A stretch of 5,171 bases of DNA from Deltaproteobacteria bacterium UBA2385. GTDB taxonomy: Bacteria; Myxococcota_A; UBA796; UBA2385. The stretch is from NCBI GenBank assembly GCA_002343455.1, contig DDSR01000144.1:1-5171 (forward strand), written 5' to 3'. A model generated the notes under the pieces. It was not told where the DNA came from. It did not search any database and saw only the letters and a program-made list of their open reading frames with translations. Shown one piece after another: positions 1-4,860 of the stretch; the stretch's first letter is position 1; every line of letters starts with the position of its first letter. The position numbers and the translations under genes were made by a program.

Positions 1-140
1 AGGTTGAGCTGGTTCGGCCACCAGTCGCGGTTGGAGGTGCCGGCCCCAGTCGCGTTGGAGGGCACGCTGTGCATGACGGGGCACTTGCCCGGGGGGGTGT
101 CGGTGGGGAGCCTGGCGTCGGGGAGCTTGGGTTCGGACAT
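1..140 (-). CDS. katG: Catalase-peroxidase, N-terminal fragment (runs off left edge)
   Basis: Only the first 46 codons lie in the window; the gene continues beyond base 1. The translation begins MSEPKLPDARL. It then carries GKCPV at about residues 18-22 and SNRDWWPNQLN at about residues 36-46, the characteristic start of bacterial catalase-peroxidases. These are bifunctional haem enzymes that remove hydrogen peroxide by catalase and peroxidase reactions in the cytoplasm or periplasm. The catalytic Trp, Arg and His and the Met-Tyr-Trp crosslink lie further downstream and cannot be checked here. The ATG at 140-138 is preceded by AGGAGG with a 6-base spacer, which fixes the start. It lies about 32 bases downstream of a possible small lipoprotein gene on the same strand and may be the last or a late gene of that cluster. 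Recognition rests on remembered family sequence, but the RDWWPNQLN stretch is very distinctive. Confidence 0.9.
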   Translation of the reverse strand, partial: MSEPKLPDARLPTDTPPGKCPVMHSVPSNATGAGTSNRDWWPNQLN

Positions 141-146
141 GGGAGG

Positions 147-152
147 CCTCCT
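147..152 (-). promoter_or_regulatory. katG ribosome binding site, possibly sequestered
   Basis: On the minus strand AGGAGG lies 6 bases before the katG ATG, a near-perfect Shine-Dalgarno sequence. It sits inside a 10-bp palindrome (GGAGGCCTCC, 142-151). It can also pair with CCTCCT at 169-164 just upstream, giving a 6-bp stem with an 11-base loop that would hide the site. The complementarity is visible in the sequence; any role in translational control is inference. Confidence 0.6.
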
Positions 153-158
153 TCTGGG

Positions 159-177
159 GATAGAGGAGGGATCTATC
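159..177. promoter_or_regulatory. 19-bp dyad upstream of katG, candidate operator
   Basis: GATAGA and TCTATC form perfect 6-bp arms separated by 7 bases, 19-37 bases upstream of the katG start. The core ATAG-N9-CTAT recalls the OxyR half-site pair ATAG-N7-CTAT, but the spacing is two bases too long, so I do not call it an OxyR site. It is also unlike a 7-1-7 PerR box. It overlaps the last codons of the candidate lipoprotein ORF. It could be an operator, part of a leader hairpin, or chance. Confidence 0.3.
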
Positions 178-304
178 GTGCGAGTCGGCCTGGACCAAGA
201 GAGTGGGTGGGGGAAGGCGGAACGATGGGCGGAGGATCCGCATCTTCCAGGGTGCGGCAGCCCAACAACGCCACAAACAGAGCGGCCGCGGCTGCTGGAG
301 GCAT
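173..304 (-). CDS. Possible small lipoprotein (43 aa)
   Basis: A short reading frame starts with an ATG that shares its A with the TGA stop of the upstream membrane-protein gene (TGATG). This is the same kind of junction that gene has with its own upstream neighbour. The product has a hydrophobic stretch AAAAALFVALLGC at residues 4-16 ending in a lipobox-like LLGC with Cys16. A proline-rich tail follows (DPPPIVPPSP) and the frame ends at a TAG. This would be a lipid-anchored, mostly unstructured envelope peptide. Against it: there is no positive charge before the hydrophobic segment, and only about 58% of codons end in G or C by hand count, well below the neighbouring genes. No clear Shine-Dalgarno is seen, so expression would rely on translational coupling. 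Function is unknown, and it may be a chance frame. Confidence 0.4.
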   Translation of the reverse strand: MPPAAAAALFVALLGCRTLEDADPPPIVPPSPTHSLGPGRLAR

Positions 305-1032
305 CAGATGGGCCTGCCGTTGGAGACCTGCCACACGATGTACCCGGCGGACGCATCGATCAGCGCATGAACGACACATAGCCAGGGCAGGATCCCGGGG
401 CGACGCTTCACTGCAAACCCCAGGAGCAGCGCGAAGGGCAGGAACATCCCGAACCGCCAGGCGACGAAGCGGGCGTCGAGGAGCAGCGGAAACGTCATGT
501 GCTGGGCTGCGAGCGCTGTGGCGCACACCGCCGCGGCCACCCGAGGGGAGGTGGGCAGCCGCGGCATCAGGTAGCCGAAGTACAGCGGGAGCTCGGCAAA
601 CGCGATGGTCAGCGGGAATCCAATGAGGGCGACCCACACCCCCCAGGGGGGAAGGGGCTGCATCATCGCGCGCGACCCGGCCAGCGCGTCACCCCACAGG
701 AGCCAGCCGAGGGCCGGTCCGGGCAGGGCTCCAATGGGACCCGCCACAACCATCACCAGCAGCACCAAGAGCAGGTCGCCGCCGACCTTCGAGCGCTGCA
801 TCGAGAAGAGGTCGGCGAACCGGAGGCCCTCGCGACGCAGAGTCGTGATCAGCAACCCCACCGTCGCCACGTTGGTGAGCATCGCGGCGAGCGGCCACCA
901 CGCCGCAGCGGCGGTCCACGGCGCGGCGTGGTCGCGGGTGGCCATGTACAGCGCAATCCCCGCTTGCACCACGAGGAACCCGACCGTTCGGAACCCGAGG
1001 AGCGCAGCGAGCCCAGCTTGACTCCGTTTCAT
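304..1032 (-). CDS. CPBP/CAAX-protease-like integral membrane protein (242 aa)
   Basis: This is a very hydrophobic protein with about six to seven predicted membrane segments, roughly at residues 8-30, 42-64, 86-112, 130-155, 165-185, 194-208 and 214-233. The family pattern of CPBP intramembrane proteases (CAAX prenyl protease 2/bacteriocin-processing type) can be followed. There is an acidic motif AELPLYFGYLMPRL at 146-159, a His in AAQHMTF (His178), and a His with a downstream Asp in VVHALID (His222, Asp226). The usual EExxxR motif is altered: the first Glu is Ala146 and the Arg position is Tyr151. A metalloprotease function is therefore uncertain, and it may be a divergent or inactive member. 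The ATG at 1032 is preferred because it overlaps the upstream stop as TGATG; a GTG at 1047 would add five residues. The overlap indicates co-translation with the LigD-like gene, and the gene's own stop overlaps a possible lipoprotein start. Confidence 0.65.
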   Translation of the reverse strand: MKRSQAGLAALLGFRTVGFLVVQAGIALYMATRDHAAPWTAAAAWWPLAAMLTNVATVGLLITTLRREGLRFADLFSMQRSKVGGDLLLVLLVMVVAGPIGALPGPALGWLLWGDALAGSRAMMQPLPPWGVWVALIGFPLTIAFAELPLYFGYLMPRLPTSPRVAAAVCATALAAQHMTFPLLLDARFVAWRFGMFLPFALLLGFAVKRRPGILPWLCVVHALIDASAGYIVWQVSNGRPI

Positions 1033-1376
1033 CAACAGACCACCCACCGATCGGGGCCGTCCAACCTCATTCGCAGCTCGGTGCCATCGCCAAAGCAGAC
1101 CTCGACCAGATCTTCCCGCAGGGACACCCGGCAGGCCGCGTCCTCGAACACCCGCCGAACGAGGCCTCGACCGCCGGAGATCGGCCCCTCGTAGCTCAGG
1201 TAGGCGGGTCGATGGTCCGCCGCGCGCACCGCGAAGTCCCCCGGGGCCACAGGCCAGCGCGGCACGCGCCAGGAGGCCAGCGCCGAGCCGGGCGAGGTCT
1301 CGAACAGCAGGTCATGGTGCGGGGCGGCGACGCCCTCGTGGCGGAGGACGACGCAGCGGAGAGGCAGGTCTGGCAT
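1032..1376 (-). CDS. Stand-alone LigD 3'-phosphoesterase-domain-like protein (114 aa)
   Basis: The small protein matches the pattern of the LigD N-terminal phosphoesterase domain (DNA polymerase ligase, LigD_N). That domain trims 3'-phosphate or ribonucleotide ends during bacterial end joining. Visible landmarks are RHEG (His13), HHDLLFE (His20, Asp22, Glu26), ASWRVPRWP (34-42), ADHRPAY (Asp54, His55, Tyr59), and YEGPISGGRG (62-71). Compared with the active site of Pseudomonas LigD as I recall it (His42, His48, Asp50, Arg52, His84, Tyr88), all are present except the Arg, which is Leu24 here. Many bacteria carry such short single-domain proteins without ligase or polymerase domains, and their role is not established. 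The ATG at 1376 gives the start expected for the domain. A longer in-frame start at 1436 would add 20 residues unlike the family. Its stop overlaps the next gene's start. Confidence 0.72.
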   Translation of the reverse strand: MPDLPLRCVVLRHEGVAAPHHDLLFETSPGSALASWRVPRWPVAPGDFAVRAADHRPAYLSYEGPISGGRGLVRRVFEDAACRVSLREDLVEVCFGDGTELRMRLDGPDRWVVC

Positions 1377-1628
1377 CGTGTGGGGCACTCGACCGCGTAG
1401 CGCGACCGTGGTGGAGCGCCCATGGAGGGGCGCCAAGGGGCCGACCCCCTGGGTGGATGGGGTCGATCCGAGAGGATGGCTCCCCCGCCCCGCTGGGCCA
1501 TGGCGGTGCAGGGTGGCTTGAGGGTGAGCGGTGAAGCGCGGGCCCCATCAACAGCCCCGGCGCTGCGACAATCGTGGCGGGGCGAGGTCCGCAGCTTCTA
1601 CGGTGGCCATGCAGAGGTGGGGGGGCGC
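1377..1628. other. Gene-free stretch upstream of the LigD-like gene
   Basis: I see no convincing gene here. Open frames exist on both strands, but their translations are Ala/Arg/Pro/Gly-rich and resemble nothing I recognise. The stretch must contain the promoter of the minus-strand LigD-like gene, but no clear -35/-10 pair stands out. The only visible structure is the inverted repeat at 1442-1465. Confidence 0.5.
1442..1465. repeat. Inverted repeat upstream of the LigD-like gene
   Basis: CGACCCC (1442-1448) and GGGGTCG (1459-1465) are perfect 7-bp arms around a 10-base loop, 66-89 bases upstream of the LigD-like start. The position suits an operator or leader hairpin. There is no T run on either side, so an intrinsic terminator is unlikely. 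In DNA this GC-rich, short arms of this kind can occur by chance. Confidence 0.3.
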
Positions 1629-1791
1629 CACGACGCGGGAGCCACGTTCCACGGCGAATCCGGGGACGACTCCGCCAACAGGGTAGCGGGTTGCTCGGAC
1701 CGCGACGGGGACCGACTCGACGACCTGTTGATTGCCGCCAGCTACGAGTTCACGACCGGCAACAGGAGGTGGCGTGGGCGCGGCGGTCCCC
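1629..1791 (+). pseudogene. Decayed FG-GAP (integrin-alpha-type beta-propeller) repeat fragment
   Basis: From 1638 the plus strand reads GATFHGESGDD, then VAGCSDRDGDRLDDLLIAA. This matches the FG-GAP repeat plan, in which a phrase like ATFHGE is followed by VAGxGDxDGDGxDDLLIGA. The calcium-binding pattern DxDxDxxxD is kept as DRDGDRLDD (about 1698-1724). About 86% of codons from 1638 to 1763 end in G or C by hand count, so the frame looks formerly coding. The expected continuation, TGGGVGAAV, appears from 1762 in a different frame, implying a small indel near 1761-1764. Intact proteins of this type are long, secreted or surface beta-propellers with many repeats. Here only about one repeat remains, with no start, signal peptide or second repeat. 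It lies between two minus-strand genes, and the right edge may run into the AraC gene. This is most likely a relic of a deleted or transferred gene. Confidence 0.5.
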
Positions 1792-1816
1792 GGATGCGCG
1801 AGGACGGTGCCCAGCC

Positions 1817-2701
1817 TTACATCTCCGCGGCGACGCCTCGATCCAAACGGGGGGAGATCCCGAACTTCCGTGAGAACTCGCGGCTGAACTGGCTCGGGCT
1901 CTCGTACCCGACCTCGTAGGCGGCCGAAGAGACCGTGTGCCCGCCCTCGGAAAGGAGGCGCCGGGCCTCCAGCAGGCGCAGGTCTTTGAGGTACTGGAGG
2001 GGCGTCGTCGACGTCACCGCCTTGAAGTGCTTGTACAACGACGACGGGCTCATGCCCACGCGACTCGCGAGCTCGGGAATGTTGACCGGCCCGCGGAAGT
2101 CCTCCCGCAGGTGCGCAATGGCGCGCGCGATCTGGCTGGCGTGGCTTCCGTGTCGCAGGAGCTGGCGGAGCATGCCGCCGTTGGGCGCCATGAGCAGGCG
2201 AAAGTGCACCTCCTTGCGGATCAGGGGAAGCAGGACCCTGGCCTCGACCGGGTTGGAGGCAAGCGCGAGGTACCGAGAGAGGGCCTCGACCAGGTCCGGG
2301 TCGGCTCGATGGGCGGCGAGCGCGTGCAGGTCCGTGTCTGCGAAGGGCACAGCGCCCACCTCGTCGTAGAGTCTTCTCAGCAAGGAGGTGTCGAGGGCGA
2401 CGATCATCGCGAGGTAGGGCCGTCCCGGCTCGGCCTGCGTGATGCGCGCGACGACCGGCAGGTCGTGGCTGACCACCAGGGCCTCGCCGGCCGACAGGAC
2501 GATGCTCCGGTCTCGCACCGCAGTTTCCTTCTGTCCCTGGAGGATCAGGCAGGCCACGGGGTCGTAGATGGTGGCCGTCCAAGAGGTGGGCTTCTGGTGA
2601 CGAAGCAGCACCATTCCCTCCACCGGCTCCACGAGGACCGGATCGAACGAGGTTCCTTCGAGATAGGTCATCGCTCGGGCTGCGAGTGCGTCCGTGCTCA
2701 T
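1817..2701 (-). CDS. AraC-family transcriptional regulator (294 aa)
   Basis: This is a DNA-binding regulator of the AraC/XylS family. The N-terminal half (about residues 20-165) has the cupin-like ligand/dimerisation fold of the AraC_N type, with a phrase such as DPVACLILQGQKE at 47-59. The C-terminal half holds two helix-turn-helix motifs: NIPELASRVGMSPSSLYKHF at about 207-226 and TVSSAAYEVGYESPSQFSREF at about 256-276. The latter carries the family signature GYESPSQFSREFSRKFG. Length is normal for the family. The ATG at 2701 is chosen because GGAGGA lies 7 bases before it; the in-frame ATG at 2743 has no such site. It diverges from the two SDR genes across 158 bases, so control of those genes, and probably of itself, is likely by analogy with similar regulator/oxidoreductase pairs. 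The ligand cannot be read from sequence. The last residues (RLDRGVAAEM) extend slightly past the usual end. Confidence 0.92.
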   Translation of the reverse strand: MSTDALAARAMTYLEGTSFDPVLVEPVEGMVLLRHQKPTSWTATIYDPVACLILQGQKETAVRDRSIVLSAGEALVVSHDLPVVARITQAEPGRPYLAMIVALDTSLLRRLYDEVGAVPFADTDLHALAAHRADPDLVEALSRYLALASNPVEARVLLPLIRKEVHFRLLMAPNGGMLRQLLRHGSHASQIARAIAHLREDFRGPVNIPELASRVGMSPSSLYKHFKAVTSTTPLQYLKDLRLLEARRLLSEGGHTVSSAAYEVGYESPSQFSREFSRKFGISPRLDRGVAAEM

Positions 2702-2708
2702 CTGCGGG

Positions 2709-2714
2709 TCCTCC
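2709..2714 (-). promoter_or_regulatory. Ribosome binding site of the AraC-family gene
   Basis: GGAGGA on the minus strand, 7 bases before the ATG at 2701. It selects this start over the upstream in-frame ATG at 2743. Confidence 0.75.
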
Positions 2715-2850
2715 GGATTGGCCAGGGTTCCAGATTGCACCATGCTACCCGAAATCCCCGTGGGAGAGAGGATCGGGCACGTCTTGTGGAGGATGCGGCA
2801 GGACGCAGGCGAGAGCGGTCCGTAGTCTGGCCGGCATCGAGAACCACCCC
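2715..2850. promoter_or_regulatory. Divergent intergenic promoter region, AraC regulator / SDR genes
   Basis: The space between the two divergent starts should hold promoters for both directions and probably the regulator's binding sites. I cannot place a convincing -35/-10 pair on either strand, nor a clear pair of direct repeats of the type AraC proteins bind. The role is inferred from gene arrangement only. Confidence 0.4.
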
Positions 2851-2859
2851 GGAGACCCG

Positions 2860-3748
2860 ATGACCACCACCAGCTCCCAGCCCGCGCCCAAGCGCATCCT
2901 CGTCACCGGCGCCAGCGGCGCCGTCGGCCACGCCACCTGTCTGGCGCTCGTGGCGCGCGGGCACCGCGTCGCCGGGACGATGCGCACCCCAGTAAGCAAG
3001 AACACCGACGTCGCCCGATCCCTCGAGACCCACGGCGTGACCGTCGAGAGGATGGATGTCACCGATGACACCAGCGTCGAGGCAGGCGTCGCGGCGACCC
3101 TCGAAGCCCTCGGCGGACTCGACGTCGTGTTCAACAACGCCGGCATCGGCTCCTACGGCGTACAGGAGCTCTTCACTGCCGACGGTGTTCGACGTCAACG
3201 TGTTCGGCGTCCAGCGCGTGATGCGCGCCGTGCTCCCCCACCTGCGGGCCCGCGGTGCGGGCACCGTCGTGTACACCTCGAGCCTGATTGGCCGCGTCGC
3301 CATCCCCTTCTACGGGACGTACTGCGCGTCCAAGTGGGCGCTCGAGGCCATCGCCCAGTCCTACCGCGCCGAGCTCGCCCGCTTCGGTATCGACTCGTTC
3401 ATCGTCGAGCCGGGCGCCCTGCCGACCGCCTTCCTCGACGGCATGCTCCAGCCGGCCGCGCGCGACGAAGCCTACGCGCCCGAGGCCAATCTCCTCGGAC
3501 CCTCGCTCGACGGCATGGTGCAGCTGCTCCAGTCCAACCCGGCGCAGCGACCCGAGCTGGTGGCCACGCTCGTCGCCGACCTCCTCGACGCGCCCGTCGG
3601 GACCAGGCCGTTCCGCGTCGTCGCCGACCGGACGGGAATGGGCGAGCCCATCGATCAGTACAACGCGCACCTCGCCCGGGTGACCCACGGCTTGTACGCT
3701 GCCTTTGGTAACGGCGAGATGCTCCGCCTCAACGCCGAGGGGACCTGA
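2860..3748 (+). pseudogene. Short-chain dehydrogenase/reductase, frameshifted by an ~11-base deletion
   Basis: The first 108 codons (2860-3183) encode the NAD(P)-binding half of a classical SDR: TGASGAVG at residues 16-23, Arg42 after the second strand (suggesting NADPH), DVT at 66-68 and NNAG at 92-95. The frame then fails. From 3185, one frame over, the catalytic half continues as VFDVNVFGV. It carries the tetrad Asn in DVNV, the Ser in TSSLIG, and Tyr and Lys in YCASK (Tyr codon 3320-3322), then VEPGALPT, ending at the TGA at 3746. The intact neighbouring SDR has five residues between the Asp of its FSMD motif and the Phe of FDTNV. Here only four bases lie between the equivalent points, so about 11 bases are missing. 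The third Gly region is also altered: TGxxxAxG instead of TGxxxGxG. GGAG lies 5 bases before the ATG. The rest of the reading frame is well kept, so the loss is recent or an assembly artefact. As written, a functional enzyme is not expected. Confidence 0.85.
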
Positions 3749-3751
3749 CCC

Positions 3752-4579
3752 ATGCGCCAGACCATCCTGATCACGGGCGCGTCGAGCGGCATCGGACGCG
3801 CCACCGCCAGGCACTTCCAGGCCCGCGGCTGGAACGTCGTCGCAAGCATGCGCAACCCGGACGCGGCGGGCGATCTGTCTACGCTCGACCACGTCCTCGT
3901 CGTCCGGCTGGACGTGCTCGACGAAGGCAGCATCGATGCGGCGCGGGACGCAGCGCTGGCGCGCTTCGGGGGCGTCGACGTCCTGCTGAACAACGCGGGC
4001 TATGGCGCGTACGGGCCGCTCGAGGCCTTCTCCATGGACCGTATCCGGAGGCAGTTCGACACCAACGTCATCGGTCTGCTCGGGGTGACCAAGGCCTTCC
4101 TGCCCCACCTCCGCGAGCGTCGTAGCGGGACCGTGGTCAACATCTCGTCCATCGGCGGCCAGATGACATTTCCGCTGGGGACGCTCTACCACGGCACCAA
4201 GTTCGCAGTGGAGGGTCTGTCCGAGGCGCTGCACTACGAGCGGGAGGCCTTCGGTGTGCGGGTCCGCATCGTGGAGCCCGGCATGATCGCCACCGACTTC
4301 GGAGGTCGGTCTTTCGAGTTCTGCAACGACGCGTCCCTCGTGGAGTACCAGGGCACCGTCGGCAAGCTGTTCGCCCACTGGAGCCGGGTGGCGTCCAGCC
4401 CCTCGCCGCCTGGCCTCGTCGCGGAGGTGATCTGGACCGTCGTCCATGACGAGACCGACCGTCTGCGGTTCCGCGCGGGTGGCGACGCCGAGGCGCTGTT
4501 GAGCGCGCGCGCGGAGCAGGACGATGCGGCCTTCATAGGTGGGATCAAGCGGGAGATCGGGCTGGGTGAGGAGGGCTGA
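3752..4579 (+). CDS. Short-chain dehydrogenase/reductase, intact (275 aa)
   Basis: This is a classical SDR oxidoreductase, cytoplasmic, using NAD(P)(H) to interconvert a hydroxyl and a carbonyl group; the substrate is not identifiable. Landmarks in order are TGASSGIG (8-15, cofactor loop), ASMRN with Arg34 after the second strand (favouring NADPH), LDV (53-55), NNAG (80-83), Asn105 in DTNV, Ser133 in ISSIGG, Tyr146 and Lys150 in YHGTK, and VEPGMIATDF after that. All four catalytic residues are present, and length is typical for the family. The start has GAGGGG 9 bases upstream, overlapping the end of the preceding SDR, whose stop is only 3 bases away. The two are therefore one transcription unit, probably under the divergent AraC regulator. 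The two SDRs share FDxNVxG, LPHLRxR and GTVV phrases and may be old tandem duplicates, although identity is only moderate. Its substrate-binding tail (about 185-275) gives no functional clue. Confidence 0.93.
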   Translation: MRQTILITGASSGIGRATARHFQARGWNVVASMRNPDAAGDLSTLDHVLVVRLDVLDEGSIDAARDAALARFGGVDVLLNNAGYGAYGPLEAFSMDRIRRQFDTNVIGLLGVTKAFLPHLRERRSGTVVNISSIGGQMTFPLGTLYHGTKFAVEGLSEALHYEREAFGVRVRIVEPGMIATDFGGRSFEFCNDASLVEYQGTVGKLFAHWSRVASSPSPPGLVAEVIWTVVHDETDRLRFRAGGDAEALLSARAEQDDAAFIGGIKREIGLGEEG

Positions 4580-4645
4580 GGCCCACTCCCGCGGCCCGGA
4601 CGATCGTCCCGAAGCCCTTGCCGTCCGCCCGTCATGCGGAGGCCC

Positions 4646-4669
4646 CCTCCGGAGGAGGTTCGAACTTCC
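4646..4669. repeat. Two adjacent palindromes in the convergent gap
   Basis: CCTCCGGAGG (4646-4655) is a perfect 10-bp palindrome. It is followed by GGAGGTTCGAACTTCC (4654-4669), a 16-bp near-palindrome with one mismatched pair. They lie about 70 bases past the end of the intact SDR. They could be protein-binding sites or parts of a folded 3' region; no function can be assigned. Confidence 0.3.
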
Positions 4670-4722
4670 AGAATGGAGAAAGCCACTCGGCAACCAGCGG
4701 TTCCCGATGGGTCGTCCAATAG

Positions 4723-4739
4723 GGTCGGGCTGCCCGACC
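4723..4739. terminator. Candidate bidirectional hairpin between convergent genes
   Basis: GGTCGGGC and GCCCGACC are perfect 8-bp arms around a single T, folding as a 7-bp GC-rich stem with a 3-base loop. It sits between the converging SDR gene (ends at 4579) and propeller gene (ends at 4861), where a shared terminator is expected. Neither strand has the T run of a classical intrinsic terminator, so this is a weak call. Confidence 0.35.
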
Positions 4740-4786
4740 GCTTCATGATCTACTCCTACGACTGCCGCCAGCATCGTCCGGTCGAG

Positions 4787-4808
4787 GCTCGATGCGCTTG
4801 CGTCGAGC
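4787..4808 (+). terminator. Candidate hairpin, 9-bp stem with GCTT loop
   Basis: GCTCGATGC and GCGTCGAGC pair over nine positions, with one U-G wobble when read as plus-strand RNA, around a four-base GCTT loop. On the minus strand the wobble becomes an A-C mismatch, so the plus-strand transcript folds better. No T run follows. It could help end or stabilise transcripts from the SDR side; alternatively it is chance. Confidence 0.3.
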
Positions 4809-4860
4809 GTGTGTGGAGCCGGACGGCGCTCGTGCCGTTCAGCCAGGGATAACGGCTGCT

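Larger units (their letters stand above)
4580..4860. other. Convergent intergenic region without a gene
   Basis: The 281 bases between the stop of the intact SDR and the stop of the propeller gene contain open frames whose translations match nothing I recognise. The notable content is a set of inverted repeats (4646-4669, 4723-4739, 4787-4808), consistent with a transcription-termination zone for both flanking genes. Confidence 0.5.

Noticed and set aside
159..177. An OxyR binding site before katG
   Set aside because: The OxyR pattern needs ATAG-N7-CTAT repeated at set spacing. Here the spacer is 9 and there is no second pair.
1422..1919. A 165-residue intact plus-strand protein
   Set aside because: Only a short central part resembles an FG-GAP repeat. 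The rest is unlike any protein I know, there is no good ribosome binding site, and the repeat's continuation is in another frame.
1548..2582. A 344-codon minus-strand frame overlapping the AraC gene
   Set aside because: Its translation is Pro/Arg/Gly-rich low-complexity sequence, while the other frame of the same strand gives a complete AraC regulator with a ribosome binding site.
2686..3711. A continuous 341-codon plus-strand frame through the first SDR
   Set aside because: Only residues from 2860 to 3183 are SDR-like. After that the frame reads Arg/Pro-rich nonsense, while the adjacent frame carries the catalytic half, so it is not a novel fusion.
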